From the NCBI RefSeq assembly GCF_963378075.1, contig NZ_OY726394.1:3038001-3102000 (forward strand): 64,000 nucleotides of DNA, written 5' to 3'. Source of the stretch: Mycolicibacter sp. MU0083 (lineage in GTDB: Bacteria; Actinomycetota; Actinomycetes; Mycobacteriales; Mycobacteriaceae). Position 1 is the first letter of the stretch. Each line of letters begins with the position of its first letter. The position numbers and the translations under genes are program-made. Positions 8,487 to 18,354 of the stretch are shown here, in pieces. The notes beneath the pieces are model-generated. The model saw nothing but the letters and a program-made list of their open reading frames with translations, did not search any database and had not been told where the DNA came from.

Positions 8487-8723
8487 ATGTCTGACGACAA
8501 CAGCGCCACCGAAGACGGCGTGCGGGGCGCCGTGGAGGGCGTCAAGGGCAAGGCGAAGGAAGTGCTCGGAGCCGTGACCGGAAACGACGAAATGGTTCGC
8601 GAAGGCCGGGCACAGCAAGACAAAGGCGAAGCCCAGCGAGATGCCGCCAAGCACCAGGCCGAAGCCGACGCGGCTCGGGCCGGAGCGAAGGCGGCCGAAG
8701 CGCGCGAGCAATCCCACCAATAG
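8487..8723 (+). CDS. CsbD-like stress protein
   Basis: A 78-residue, very hydrophilic, Ala/Glu/Lys-rich helical protein beginning at the ATG at 8487 after an AAGGGAGGA ribosome site. The segment AVEGVKGKAKEVLGAVTGND is the CsbD-family core. CsbD is a sigma-B-controlled general stress protein in Bacillus; its molecular role is undefined. Here it lies next to the SigF locus and has a possible SigF-type promoter. A strong terminator follows. Confidence 0.9.
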   Translation: MSDDNSATEDGVRGAVEGVKGKAKEVLGAVTGNDEMVREGRAQQDKGEAQRDAAKHQAEADAARAGAKAAEAREQSHQ

Positions 8724-8733
8724 CCTGGCGGGA

Positions 8734-8763
8734 GCAGGCCCGATCCGCCCCGGCGGGTCGGGC
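8734..8763 (+). terminator. Hairpin terminator after csbD-like gene
   Basis: AGGCCCGA (8734-8741) and TCGGGCCT (8756-8763) enclose a GC-rich inner stem, starting 10 bp after the stop codon. Confidence 0.65.
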
Positions 8764-8852
8764 CTCTCGTCACTGCGGACAGGGTTACCCCCGCGCCACT
8801 TTGGGTACCAAAATCCCTGACGCGTAACGAATCCAGGAGTTGGAGACCGGAG

Positions 8853-9527
8853 ATGAAGATCCTGCTACTGACCGACCGTGACGGGTTCGCCGGGTCGATG
8901 TCGTCGCTGGTCGCCTTCGGCAACTCCCTGACCCGCGGCCCCCTGTCCATTGCGTCGTCCACCGATTGTCAAGGTCCACAATGTGTTCTGGTCGACGGCA
9001 CCACGGATCGGTCGGCCGCTCGCGAGAGCTGCCGCCGAGTCGGTGCCTGGGCACCCGCCGCGGCTCTACTGGCGGTGGTGACCGCCGACGACTTCGCGGC
9101 GGTAGGACTCGATTGGCACGTCGACGACGTGCTGATCGCGACCGCAGGCCCGGCGGAGGCGAACGCGCGGCTGCGGATGGCGCTACGGCGGCGAAACCAG
9201 TTCACCCACCATGCCGTGCAGTTCGGTGATCTGGTCATCCAGACCGACAGCTACACCGCATCACTGTCCGGCCGGGATCTGGATCTGACGCTCACCGAGT
9301 TCAGGCTCCTCAATCACCTGGTGCGGCACCCGGGACAAGCATTCACCCGAACCCGGTTGTTGCGCGATATCTGGGGTGGAACGGGCAGCCGTCGCAAAGT
9401 CGACGTCCACGTGCAGCGGTTGCGCGCCAAGCTCGGCCCCGACCACGAATCGATCGTCGACACCGTTCGCGGCGTGGGCTACATGACTCCGGCCGCACCG
9501 GACGCACAGTGGGCTCTGGCCAACTGA
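8853..9527 (+). CDS. GlnR-like orphan response regulator (OmpR-type winged helix)
   Basis: A 224-residue protein preceded by a GGAG-type site. Residues 1-115 form a receiver-like domain that keeps an Asp at about 48 (CVLVDG) but lacks the lysine of a normal acidic pocket: the segment IATAGPAEANARL replaces the KP motif, as in GlnR. Residues 125-212 are an OmpR winged helix (LDLTLTEFRLLNHLVRHPG, then VDVHVQRLRAKLG and VRGVGYM). No histidine kinase is adjacent. It probably binds DNA without phosphorelay control; targets are unknown. It differs enough from canonical GlnR that a paralog is more likely. Confidence 0.8.
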   Translation: MKILLLTDRDGFAGSMSSLVAFGNSLTRGPLSIASSTDCQGPQCVLVDGTTDRSAARESCRRVGAWAPAAALLAVVTADDFAAVGLDWHVDDVLIATAGPAEANARLRMALRRRNQFTHHAVQFGDLVIQTDSYTASLSGRDLDLTLTEFRLLNHLVRHPGQAFTRTRLLRDIWGGTGSRRKVDVHVQRLRAKLGPDHESIVDTVRGVGYMTPAAPDAQWALAN

Positions 9528-9571
9528 GACCGATCCCGACATCGACACCGTCTGAGCGGCCCGAAGTGCGG

Positions 9572-9892
9572 TCAGTAGTCCCCGCAGATGCTTGCCAGCG
9601 GACCGAACAACGCGGTGTAGGGCCCGGCATCGGGGGTCCCCTGCACCTGGTCGATCATCTGTCGACGCTGCGCCGGCGGCGCCGCGATGTAATTCTGCAA
9701 CCACGCCTGTGCGGCGGGAGTGGCGTCGAATTGCGCCGCGACACCCGGCGATTGTGCCCGCATGGCCGCTACGACCTGGTCATAACTGCAGTTCGTGTCG
9801 ACAGCAGGGTCCGCCGACGCCGCCGCCTGTCCGGCGACCAACACCAATGCGGCGCACACCCCTACTGCGCACCGCCTCACCACATCCGACAT
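9572..9892 (-). CDS. Haemophore-related secreted protein (copy 2)
   Basis: A 106-residue secreted protein: signal peptide to about residue 29 (SADP), then the same domain as the protein at 1038-1436, with cysteines in NCSYDQVVAAM and the final ICGDY. It lacks the proline-rich linker of copy 1. It shares landmarks such as QSP, AAQF(N/D)ATP and LQN(F/Y) with copy 1. Haem binding is inferred from the family. It is divergent from lhr. Confidence 0.75.
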   Translation of the reverse strand: MSDVVRRCAVGVCAALVLVAGQAAASADPAVDTNCSYDQVVAAMRAQSPGVAAQFDATPAAQAWLQNYIAAPPAQRRQMIDQVQGTPDAGPYTALFGPLASICGDY

Positions 9893-10038
9893 ATCGACCT
9901 CTCCGTCCTGCGCTCGTCACCGGGCAACGGCCTCCGAGCGCACGTGCTGTTCGGGGATACCCGGCCTCGACCGCGCCAAACCGTCCCGGCCCGTCGCCTC
10001 GGCGCACACCGGCGCCCGGAAATTGGCACGATGGCTAG

Positions 10039-13000
10039 GTGAGCCCGAACCAGCAAGCGTCCCCGGATTCGCTGGCGCGCTTCTCGGCGCTGGCCCGGGA
10101 CTGGTTCACCGGAACGTTCACCGCCCCCACCCCGGCCCAGGCGCAGGCCTGGGCGGCGATCGCCGACGGGCACAACACCCTGGTCGTCGCGCCCACCGGT
10201 TCCGGCAAGACGCTGGCGGCCTTCCTGTGGGCGCTCGACCGCCTGGCCGCCGACCCCGGCAGCGGAACCCGAGTGCTCTACATCTCGCCGCTGAAGGCGC
10301 TGGCCGTCGACGTCGAACGCAACCTGCGGACGCCGTTGGCCGGGATGTCGCGGCTGGCCGCCCATCGCGGCCTGCCGGCCCCCGACATCACCGTCGGTGT
10401 GCGGTCGGGTGACACCTCCCCGGCACGGCGACGCGAACTGGTCGCCAGACCTCCCGACATTCTGATCACCACCCCGGAGTCGCTGTTTCTCATGCTGACC
10501 TCGGCGGCCGCCGAAACGTTGACCGGCATCCGCACGGTGATCGTCGACGAGGTGCACGCGGTGGCCGCCACCAAGCGCGGCGCTCACCTGGCGTTGTCGT
10601 TGGAGCGCCTCGACGCGATGCTGTCCCGGCCCGCCCAGCGCATCGGACTCAGTGCCACCGTGCGTCCCGCCGAAGAGGTCGCGCGGTTCCTATCCGGGCA
10701 GTCCCCGACCACCGTGGTGGCTCCCCCGGCGGCCAAGACCTTCGAACTGACGGTGCAGGTGCCGGTTCCCGACATGGCCAGCCCCGCCGAGGGCTCAGTG
10801 TGGCCGGAGGTCGAGGAACGCGTCGTCGATCTCATCGAGGCGCACCGGTCGTCGATCGTGTTCGCCAATTCGCGGCGGCTCGCCGAACGCCTGACCGCGC
10901 GGCTCAACGAGATCCACGCCGAACGCGGCACCGACACCGCGGATCCCGCGGTACCGCTGGCCCGTGCACACCACGGGTCGGTGTCGCTGCAGACCCGCGC
11001 CGACGTCGAGGAGGACCTCAAAAGCGGGCGGCTTCGGGCGGTGGTCGCGACGTCGAGCCTGGAGCTCGGCATCGACATGGGCGCCGTCGATCTGGTCATC
11101 CAGATCGAAGCACCGCCGTCGGTGGCCAGTGGGCTCCAGCGCATCGGCCGGGCCGGCCATCAGGTCGGCGAGGTATCGGCGGGGGTCTTGATACCCAAAC
11201 ACCGCACGGACCTGATCGGGTGCGCCGTCGCGGTCCAGCAGATGCTGGCCGGCCAGATCGAATCCCTGACGGTGCCGGCCAACCCACTGGACATCCTGGC
11301 CCAGCAGACGGTGGCCGCTGCCGCGCTGGCACCGCTGGACGCCGAGGAGTGGTTCGACACCGTGCGCCGCAGTGCCCCGTTCGCCACCTTGTCGCGGGAG
11401 GTGTTCGAGGCGACCCTGGATCTGCTGTCGGGAAAATATCCGTCGACCGAGTTCGCCGAGCTACGCCCCCGGCTGGTCTACGACCGAGACCGTGGCACCC
11501 TGACCGGACGCCCGGGGGCACAGCGACTGGCGATCACCTCCGGTGGGGCCATCCCCGACCGCGGGCTGTTCACGGTGTATCTGGCGGGCGTCGAGAAGCC
11601 CTCTCGGGTCGGCGAACTCGACGAGGAGATGGTCTACGAATCACGGCCCGGTGACGTAATCTCGCTGGGCGCCAGCAGTTGGCGCATCACCGAGATCACC
11701 CATGACCGGGTGCTGGTGGTACCGGCTCCCGGGCAGCCCGGGCGCCTCCCGTTCTGGCACGGCGACGGGGTCGGGCGTCCCGCCGAACTCGGCGCTGCGC
11801 TGGGCGCGTTCACCGGAGAACTGGCCGCACTGGACCGCGAATCGTTCGAGAAGCGCTGCACCGGATTGGGTTTCGACGACTACGCGGTGGAGAACCTGCA
11901 CCGGCTGCTCGACGATCAGCGCACCGCGACCGGGGCTGTCCCCACCGACACCACACTGGTGGTCGAGCGGTTCCGCGACGAACTCGGCGACTGGCGGGTG
12001 GTACTGCATTCCCCCTATGGGCTGCGGGTCAACGGGCCACTGGCGCTGGCGGTGGGCCGGCGGCTACGCGAGCGTTACGGCATCGACGAGAAGCCGACGG
12101 CATCCGACGACGGGATCGTGGTCCGGCTGCCCGATAGCGACCTGGAGTCCGACGCCGCCGGGGCGCTGGGGGCGCCGCCGGCTTTCGGGGAATTGTTCGT
12201 GTTCGACGCCGACGAGATCGCCGCGGTGGTCACCGACGAAGTCGGCGGGTCGGCCCTGTTCGCCTCCCGGTTCCGGGAGTGCGCGGCGCGGGCCCTGCTG
12301 TTGCCGCGCCGGCATCCCGGCCGGCGCACACCGCTGTGGCAGCAACGCCAGCGGGCCGCCCAGTTGCTCGACGTGGCACGGAAGTACCCGGCCTTCCCGA
12401 TCGTGCTGGAAACGGTGCGCGAATGCCTGCAGGACGTCTACGACGTGCCCGCCCTGACGGCGTTGATGGCCCGCATCGCGCAGCGCCGGGTACGGCTGGT
12501 CGAAGTCGAGACGGCCACGCCGTCACCGTTCGCGGCGTCGTTGCTGTTCGGTTATGTGGGGGCGTTCATCTACGAGGGCGACACCCCGCTGGCCGAGCGC
12601 CGCGCCGCGGCGCTGTCGCTGGATCCCACCCTGCTGGCGCAACTGTTGGGCCGGGTCGAACTGCGCGAGCTGCTCGATGTCGAGGTGATCGCCACGGTCA
12701 CCGCGCAACTGCAACACCTGACCGCCGAGCGGGCCGCCCGCGACGCCGAAGGGGTCGCGGATCTGCTGCGGTTGCTCGGGCCGCTGACCGCCGAGGAGAT
12801 CACCGCCCGCGCCGACGCGTCGGAGGACGCCGTCGGCGGATGGCTGGAACACCTGCGGGCCGCCCGGCGGGTGCTGTCGGTGGCATTCGCCGGACGGCAC
12901 TGGTGGGTGGCGATCGAGGACATCGGGCGGCTGCGCGACGGGCTCGGGGTGGCGGTCCCGCCCGGCATTCCCGCGGGCTTCACCGAGCCGGTCACCGATC

Positions 13001-14523
13001 CGCTCGGTGAGCTGTTGGGGCGGTTCGCCCGAGCGCGGGGGCCGTTCACCACCGGTCAGGCCGCCGACCGGTTCGGTCTGGGCGTGCGGGTGGCCGCGGA
13101 CACGCTGGGCCGGCTGGCGGCCGACGGGCGGGTGGTGCGAGGTGAGTTCACCGATTTCCCGGACTCTCCCGGCGAACAGTGGTGCGACACCGAGGTGCTG
13201 CGCATCCTGCGTCGCCGGTCGCTGGCCGCGCTGCGCTCCGCGATCGAGCCGGTGTCGACGGCCGCCTACGGACGATTCCTGCCGGCCTGGCAGCAGGTCG
13301 GTTCGCCCGGTGTGGCTGCGGCATCCGGCGTCGACGGACTGGCCGAGGTGATCGCACAGCTCGCGGGCGTGCCGTTGCCGGCGTCGGCGGTCGAGCCGTT
13401 GATCTTCGGGCAGCGAGTCGCCGACTACGCGCCGGCCATGCTCGATGAGTTGCTGGCCTCCGGGGAGGTGTTGTGGTCGGGGGCGGGGGCGCCCGCCGGC
13501 AGCGCCCCGGCCGCCGACGGATGGATCAGCTTTCACCTGGCCGATTCGGCGACGCTGACGTTGGCGCCGGGGGCCACGGTCGAGTTCGGCCCCGCCCACC
13601 GGGCGATCCTGGACGCCCTGGCCGGTGGGGGCGCGTATTTCTTCCGCCAGCTGGGCGGCGATGTGGGCGAAGCGGAGCTCAAAGCCGCACTGTGGGAGTT
13701 GATCTGGGCGGGCTGGGTTACCGGTGACACGTTCGCACCGGTGCGCGCGGTGTTGGCGGGGACGCGGCGTTCCCGGCCCGCGCACCGCAGCACCCGCCCC
13801 CCTCGGCTGAGTCGTTTTCATGTCGCACAGGCCACCGCCCGGGCCGCGGACCCCACGGTGGCCGGGCGTTGGTCGGCGTTGCCCGCACCGGAGCCGGATG
13901 CCACCCTGCGGGCGCACCACACCGCCGAGTTGTTGCTGCACCGTCACGGGGTGCTGACCCGCGGCGCCGTCGCGGCCGAGTCGGTGCCCGGGGCCTTCGC
14001 CGGTGTGTACAAGGTGTTGTCGGCGTTCGAGCATGCCGGGCGTTGCCAGCGCGGCTATTTCATCGAGTCGCTCGGCGCGGCACAGTTCGCGATGTCCGCT
14101 ACGGTGGACCGGCTTCGGGGTTATCTCGACGGGGTGGATCCCAGCAGCCCCGACTATCGCGCGGTGGCACTGGCCGCCGCCGACCCGGCGAATCCGTATG
14201 GGGCGGCGCTGAACTGGCCGGCACATCCCGGTCAGGCGCGACCGGGACGCAAGGCCGGCGCGTTGGTGGTGCTGGTCGACGGCGAACTGGTGTGGTTCGT
14301 CGAGCGCGGCGGGCGGTCACTGCTGAGCTTCACCGATTCCGCCGCGGCGCAGCATGCCGCGGCCGCTGCGTTGACCGGGCTGATCTCCGACCGGCGAATC
14401 GACGGGTTCTTGATCGAACGGATCGACGGGGTGGCGGTGCTGCAGTCCGGTGACTCGCCGACGGTGGCGGCCCTGTCCGACGCCGGGTTCTCGCGCACGC
14501 CACGCGGATTGCGGATGCGCTGA
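10039..14523 (+). CDS. lhr: ATP-dependent helicase Lhr
   Basis: A 1494-residue superfamily-2 helicase, about the length of mycobacterial Lhr. It starts with GTG. Motif I is [12 protein letters not shown] (about residue 53), motif II is VDEVHA, motif III is SATVRP, and the C-terminal RecA motifs include [10 protein letters not shown] Lhr-specific winged helix and C-terminal domain fill the remaining ~600 residues. Lhr translocates 3'-5' on single-stranded DNA and unwinds RNA:DNA hybrids; mycobacterial lhr is induced by DNA damage. It overlaps nei2 by one base (TGATG), so the two repair genes are coupled. Confidence 0.96.
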   Translation: MSPNQQASPDSLARFSALARDWFTGTFTAPTPAQAQAWAAIADGHNTLVVAPTGSGKTLAAFLWALDRLAADPGSGTRVLYISPLKALAVDVERNLRTPLAGMSRLAAHRGLPAPDITVGVRSGDTSPARRRELVARPPDILITTPESLFLMLTSAAAETLTGIRTVIVDEVHAVAATKRGAHLALSLERLDAMLSRPAQRIGLSATVRPAEEVARFLSGQSPTTVVAPPAAKTFELTVQVPVPDMASPAEGSVWPEVEERVVDLIEAHRSSIVFANSRRLAERLTARLNEIHAERGTDTADPAVPLARAHHGSVSLQTRADVEEDLKSGRLRAVVATSSLELGIDMGAVDLVIQIEAPPSVASGLQRIGRAGHQVGEVSAGVLIPKHRTDLIGCAVAVQQMLAGQIESLTVPANPLDILAQQTVAAAALAPLDAEEWFDTVRRSAPFATLSREVFEATLDLLSGKYPSTEFAELRPRLVYDRDRGTLTGRPGAQRLAITSGGAIPDRGLFTVYLAGVEKPSRVGELDEEMVYESRPGDVISLGASSWRITEITHDRVLVVPAPGQPGRLPFWHGDGVGRPAELGAALGAFTGELAALDRESFEKRCTGLGFDDYAVENLHRLLDDQRTATGAVPTDTTLVVERFRDELGDWRVVLHSPYGLRVNGPLALAVGRRLRERYGIDEKPTASDDGIVVRLPDSDLESDAAGALGAPPAFGELFVFDADEIAAVVTDEVGGSALFASRFRECAARALLLPRRHPGRRTPLWQQRQRAAQLLDVARKYPAFPIVLETVRECLQDVYDVPALTALMARIAQRRVRLVEVETATPSPFAASLLFGYVGAFIYEGDTPLAERRAAALSLDPTLLAQLLGRVELRELLDVEVIATVTAQLQHLTAERAARDAEGVADLLRLLGPLTAEEITARADASEDAVGGWLEHLRAARRVLSVAFAGRHWWVAIEDIGRLRDGLGVAVPPGIPAGFTEPVTDPLGELLGRFARARGPFTTGQAADRFGLGVRVAADTLGRLAADGRVVRGEFTDFPDSPGEQWCDTEVLRILRRRSLAALRSAIEPVSTAAYGRFLPAWQQVGSPGVAAASGVDGLAEVIAQLAGVPLPASAVEPLIFGQRVADYAPAMLDELLASGEVLWSGAGAPAGSAPAADGWISFHLADSATLTLAPGATVEFGPAHRAILDALAGGGAYFFRQLGGDVGEAELKAALWELIWAGWVTGDTFAPVRAVLAGTRRSRPAHRSTRPPRLSRFHVAQATARAADPTVAGRWSALPAPEPDATLRAHHTAELLLHRHGVLTRGAVAAESVPGAFAGVYKVLSAFEHAGRCQRGYFIESLGAAQFAMSATVDRLRGYLDGVDPSSPDYRAVALAAADPANPYGAALNWPAHPGQARPGRKAGALVVLVDGELVWFVERGGRSLLSFTDSAAAQHAAAAALTGLISDRRIDGFLIERIDGVAVLQSGDSPTVAALSDAGFSRTPRGLRMR

Positions 14524-15272
14524 TGCCCGAGGGCGACACCGTCTTTCATACCGCGGCCGTGCTGTCGGATGCCTTGATGGGAAAGACCCTGACCCGCTGC
14601 GACATCCGGGTTCCGCGTTACGCCGAGGTCGATCTGTCCGGCCGGCGGGTCGACGAGGTGATCAGCCGCGGCAAGCATCTGTTCATCCGGGTCGGATCGG
14701 CCAGCATCCACTCGCATCTGAAGATGGAGGGCAGCTGGCGGATCGGCCGTCGTCCCGTCGATCACCGGACGCGGATCATCTTGGAGGCCGGACCCGTTCG
14801 TGCGACCGGGAGCGACTTGGGCACGCTGGAGGTGCTCAAACGCGGTGACGACGCGGCGGTGGTCGCGCACCTGGGTCCGGACCTGCTGGGCGATGATTGG
14901 GACCCGGGTGTCGCGGCGGCCAACCTGCTCACCGATCCGGGCCGTCCGCTGGCCGCTGCTCTGCTGGACCAGTCCGTAGTGGCCGGTATCGGCAACGTCT
15001 ACTGCAACGAACTGTGTTTCGTGGTGGGGAGATTGCCGCAGACTCCGGTGGGTGATCTGCCCGATCCAGAACGACTGGTGGCACGGGCACGCGAGATGCT
15101 GTGGGCGAATCGCCTGCGTTGGAACCGCTGCACCACCGGCGACACCCGTCCCGGTCGACGGCTGTGGGTGTACGGCCGTGCGGGATCACCCTGCCGTCGC
15201 TGCGGCAGCCCGGTCGTCTCGGACCGCAACGCGGAGCGAATCCGGTTCTGGTGTCCGGTCTGTCAGCGCTGA
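14523..15272 (+). CDS. nei2: Endonuclease VIII-like DNA glycosylase (Nei2)
   Basis: A 249-residue Fpg/Nei glycosylase. The N-terminal PEGD (Pro after the initiator Met as catalytic nucleophile, Glu3) is intact. A helix-two-turn-helix ([21 protein letters not shown]) and a C-terminal CRRCG...CPVCQ zinc finger follow. It removes oxidised pyrimidines in base excision repair. The start codon overlaps the lhr stop. The same lhr-nei order is known in M. tuberculosis. Confidence 0.95.
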   Translation: MPEGDTVFHTAAVLSDALMGKTLTRCDIRVPRYAEVDLSGRRVDEVISRGKHLFIRVGSASIHSHLKMEGSWRIGRRPVDHRTRIILEAGPVRATGSDLGTLEVLKRGDDAAVVAHLGPDLLGDDWDPGVAAANLLTDPGRPLAAALLDQSVVAGIGNVYCNELCFVVGRLPQTPVGDLPDPERLVARAREMLWANRLRWNRCTTGDTRPGRRLWVYGRAGSPCRRCGSPVVSDRNAERIRFWCPVCQR

Positions 15273-15313
15273 TCCCGGGTTGACGCCGCGGTGCCGTCGC
15301 GGTCACCGACCGA

Positions 15314-15793
15314 TCACGGCCATCCGCCGCAGCCCACGCCCGGCAGGCAGCCGCCGCCACCGCCCGGACCACCCCAGCCGGTCGGACCACCGGGAATCGA
15401 CCCGCCGCCCCCACCGGGGCCACCGCCGCCGGTCGGACCACCGGGAATCGACCCGCCGCCACCGCCCGGACCGCCGCCACCGGTCGGGCCACCGGGGATC
15501 TCGCCCCCGCCACCGCCCGGGCCGCCGCCGCCGGTCGGGCCGCCGGGAATCGAGCCTTCGCCGCCGCCGGGACCGCCGCCGCCGGTCGGGCCCCCCGGCT
15601 CACCCGGGTTCTCGGGTGCGGGTCCACCGGGCACCGGTTCAGGAGCAACGTCGGTGGTGGTCATGGTCGTCGTCGTATTGGTCGTGGTCGTTGTGGTCGG
15701 CGCTTCCTCGTCGGCGGTGCTGCTGCATCCGGCCGCCACCAGCGCCATGGCACTGCCCAGCACCGCGATCGTCATCCTGCTGTGCGTGTTCAT
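15314..15793 (-). CDS. Lipoprotein with threonine linker and five Gly/Pro-rich 17-residue repeats
   Basis: A 159-residue predicted lipoprotein: signal peptide with lipobox ending at Cys23 (VAAGC), a threonine-rich tract at residues 33-47 of the type often O-mannosylated, then repeats. The unit GGPTGGGGPGGG starts at residues 67, 84, 101, 118 and 135, an exact 17-residue period, and the C-terminus contains CLPGVGC. No enzymatic domain is present. Its role is unknown; a flexible cell-envelope spacer or adhesin-like protein is possible. It is convergent with nei2. Confidence 0.7.
   Translation of the reverse strand: MNTHSRMTIAVLGSAMALVAAGCSSTADEEAPTTTTTTNTTTTMTTTDVAPEPVPGGPAPENPGEPGGPTGGGGPGGGEGSIPGGPTGGGGPGGGGGEIPGGPTGGGGPGGGGGSIPGGPTGGGGPGGGGGSIPGGPTGWGGPGGGGGCLPGVGCGGWP
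15350..15595. repeat. 51-bp coding minisatellite in the lipoprotein gene
   Basis: Five tandem copies of a 51-bp unit encode the GGPTGGGGPGGG repeat. The last copy has Trp in place of one Gly. Near identity of the middle copies suggests recent expansion and possible length variation between strains. Confidence 0.8.
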
Positions 15794-15847
15794 CGGGTTC
15801 AGACTCCCCTCTGCTGTGGTCGTGCAGTCCTGTACCCGGCCCAGCCG

Positions 15848-16744
15848 CTACCCAAACCGGGGCAGCGGTCCCGGTGGATGGTCGAGCGCACGATCGCTGA
15901 CGAAACACCGTGGCTGCCCGGTGATCGGGTCGTCGAACTCCAGGCGCTGCGCCAACAGTTGCAGCGGCCGGGAGAAGTCGTCCGCGGCGACGTCGACGAC
16001 CCGGGGGTAGAGCGGGTCGCCGTCGATGGGCAGACCGATCGAGGCCAGGTGCACCCGCAGCTGGTGGGTGCGTCCGGTGCTCGGTGTGAGCCGGTAGAGC
16101 CCACCGCCGAGCGCCTCGATCAACGTCTCGGCGTTGGGCTCGCCGGGCACTTCCCGAGCCTGCAGGCAGCCGCGCTCCTTGACGATCCTGTTGCGTATCC
16201 GTCGCGGAAACGTCCCGTCGGGTTCGGCCGAAGACCGTGCCAGGTAGTGCTTGCGCACGGCGCCGCGCGCGAACAGGGTCTGGTAGCGCCCGCGGAGCTC
16301 GCGGCGGGTGGTGAACAGCAGGACGCCCGCGGTGAGGCGGTCGAGTCGGTGCGCCGGGCTGAGTTCGGGCAGGTCCAGTTCTCGCCGCAGCCGCACCAGC
16401 GCGGTCTGTGCCACGTGCCGGCCGCGCGGCATGGTCGCCAGGAAGTGCGGTTTGTCCACCACGACCAGGTCCGCATCGCGGTGCAGCACCGGGATGTCGA
16501 AGGGCACCGGCACCTCGTCGGGCAGCTCCCGGTACAGGAAGACGTGGGTTCCGGCCGGCAGCACCGTGGCGTCGTCGACTGCGGACCCATCGGCGGTCAC
16601 CACCTCGCCGGCCGCCACCTTCGCGGCGACTGCCTCACCGAAGCGGGCACGCAGCTCCGCGGCCACCGGGCCGCCGTGCAGGCGCAGTCGGGCCGGCCCC
16701 AGGCCGTCGCGCACCGGCAACGGGGCCGGGCGGCGGCGCGTCAT
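15848..16744 (-). CDS. RluA-family pseudouridine synthase (Rv3300c-like)
   Basis: A 298-residue enzyme beginning at the ATG at 16744, which overlaps the nhaA stop (ATGA). The catalytic Asp is in AHRLDRLTAGVLLF; supporting motifs are VVVDKPHFLATMPRG and LTPSTGRTHQLRVHL. It isomerises uridine to pseudouridine in rRNA or tRNA; the exact site is unknown. The gene order with nhaA upstream differs from M. tuberculosis, where the ortholog is Rv3300c. Confidence 0.9.
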   Translation of the reverse strand: MTRRRPAPLPVRDGLGPARLRLHGGPVAAELRARFGEAVAAKVAAGEVVTADGSAVDDATVLPAGTHVFLYRELPDEVPVPFDIPVLHRDADLVVVDKPHFLATMPRGRHVAQTALVRLRRELDLPELSPAHRLDRLTAGVLLFTTRRELRGRYQTLFARGAVRKHYLARSSAEPDGTFPRRIRNRIVKERGCLQAREVPGEPNAETLIEALGGGLYRLTPSTGRTHQLRVHLASIGLPIDGDPLYPRVVDVAADDFSRPLQLLAQRLEFDDPITGQPRCFVSDRALDHPPGPLPRFG

Positions 16745-17988
16745 GCCGGTGGTCCGGCGGCGCTGCGGGCATAGCTGCGGTCGCGGGCCTTCAGCAGCAC
16801 CGATGCCAGCAGCGCGGAGGTCAACGTACCGGCCAGCACACCCAACTTGACGTGTTCCTGGCGGGCGAGATCGGCGTACGCCAGATGCCCGATCAGCAGG
16901 GCGACGGTGAATCCGATCCCGCCGAGCAGGGCCACGGCCACCACGTCGATCCACTTCAGCGATGCATCGAGTTCGGCGCGGGTCACGGCCGCGGTCAAGG
17001 CCGCTGCGCCGGTGATGCCGATGGCTTTGCCGGCTACCAACCCCAGCCCGATACCGATCGCGACCGGGTCACGGAGTGTGGCGAACAGGCCGTCGAGGCC
17101 CCCGATGGTCATCCCGGCGGCGAAGAACGCGAACACCGGGACGGCCACGCCGGCGGACAACGGATGAATGCGGCGCTCGACGGTCTGGGCGTCCAGTCGC
17201 CGCGGCGTCGTCACCGGTTTGCCGGCGACGTGGACGGGGACGACGAGGCCGAGCAGGACACCGGCGATGGTGGCGTGCACACCGGATTGGTGGACCAGAT
17301 ACCAGGTCGCGGCCGCCAGCGGCAGCAGGACCGCGACGTTGCCGAGACGGCGACTCGCCACCGCGAACAGCACCAGCGGGACAACGGCCAGCGCGAGCAT
17401 GGCGATGTCGAGATCGTCGGAGTAGAACACCGCGATCACGGTGACCGCCAAGAGATCGTCGACCACCGCCAGGGTCAGCAGGAAGGTGCGCAACGCCGAC
17501 GGCAGATGCGAGGCGATCACCGCCAAGACGGCGAGGGCGAACGCGATGTCGGTGGCGGTGGGGATGGCCCAGCCGCGCAGTGCCCCACCGCCGGTGTGGG
17601 CGTTGACTGCGACGAATATCACGGCGGGCATGACCATTCCACCGACCGCGGCGACGACCGGCAGTGCCGCCCGACGCGGATCGCGGAGGTCGCCGGCGCG
17701 TACCTCGTGTTTGAGTTCGAGGCCGACCACGAAAAAGAAGATGGCCAGCAAGCCGTCGGCCGACCACTGTGCCAGCGACAGGTTCAGGTGCCAGCTTTGC
17801 GGACCCACGGTGGCCGACCCGAGTCGGTAGTAGCCTTCCGCCCAGGGCGAATTGGCCCATCCGATCGCGACGGCCGCTGCGACGAGCAGCAGCGCACCAC
17901 CGACGGTCTCGTTGCGGAGCACATCGGTGAGCCGGCGCGATTCAGTCGGTGTTTCACGGCCGAAAAGCGGCGTGCGGCCAGAAGTCAA
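16741..17988 (-). CDS. nhaA: Na+/H+ antiporter NhaA
   Basis: A 415-residue protein if started at TTG 17988, which has AAAGG 8 bp upstream; an ATG at 18111 gives 456 residues but adds a non-conserved arginine-rich tail. About twelve membrane helices are visible. The functional aspartates lie in PTATDIAFALAVL and AVVDDLLAV, corresponding to the ion-binding Asp133/Asp163/Asp164 of E. coli NhaA. It exports Na+ in exchange for protons. The stop overlaps the pseudouridine synthase start. Confidence 0.88.
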   Translation of the reverse strand: MTSGRTPLFGRETPTESRRLTDVLRNETVGGALLLVAAAVAIGWANSPWAEGYYRLGSATVGPQSWHLNLSLAQWSADGLLAIFFFVVGLELKHEVRAGDLRDPRRAALPVVAAVGGMVMPAVIFVAVNAHTGGGALRGWAIPTATDIAFALAVLAVIASHLPSALRTFLLTLAVVDDLLAVTVIAVFYSDDLDIAMLALAVVPLVLFAVASRRLGNVAVLLPLAAATWYLVHQSGVHATIAGVLLGLVVPVHVAGKPVTTPRRLDAQTVERRIHPLSAGVAVPVFAFFAAGMTIGGLDGLFATLRDPVAIGIGLGLVAGKAIGITGAAALTAAVTRAELDASLKWIDVVAVALLGGIGFTVALLIGHLAYADLARQEHVKLGVLAGTLTSALLASVLLKARDRSYARSAAGPPA

Positions 17989-18354
17989 GGGAGAACCTTT
18001 GATTCGAGTGAGCCGGGGCAGCGATCTTTGGCCCCGAAGATGAACGACGCAGCGGTTCAGCGGCGCGCCGGCGGGCAGCCGGCGAGTTTCCCGTGCGCGT
18101 TGTTGCCCCATGAGGTGGTGTAACCGTTGGTGCCCCGCGGCCGGAGGTCCTTGTCGGCCGGCAACGGCGCTGCCCGCAGTTCAGTGCGGAACGTCTGAGC
18201 GGGCATAGCGCCTACGGTACCGGGGAAGCCCGGCATACCGCCAGGTCACCGGTGCATGCCGGGCCACGGCTCCCAGATGCACCGAACACACATCGGCCAC
18301 AACCGTCGGGGGTTGTGGCCGATGTGGTTTATGGAAGCGGGGTCGTTACCCCGC
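17989..18354. other. Gap between nhaA and the secreted-protein gene
   Basis: This gap of about 365 bp holds the possible longer nhaA N-terminus (to 18111) and a strong terminator at 18290-18325. No other gene or motif is supported. Confidence 0.5.
18290..18325 (-). terminator. Perfect 15-bp hairpin terminator
   Basis: ACATCGGCCACAACC and GGTTGTGGCCGATGT pair without mismatch around a 6-base loop, 30 bp downstream of the secreted-protein stop codon. Confidence 0.75.

Noticed and set aside
12523..14226. 567-codon minus-strand frame
   Set aside because: It is the antisense shadow of the lhr C-terminus.
15350..15595. Possible CRISPR array
   Set aside because: The repeats are contiguous 51-bp units without spacers and encode a Gly/Pro repeat in a clear lipoprotein.
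16745..16954. Longer N-terminus for the pseudouridine synthase
   Set aside because: The extension is arginine-rich, antisense to nhaA, and not conserved; the ATG at 16744 is coupled to the nhaA stop.
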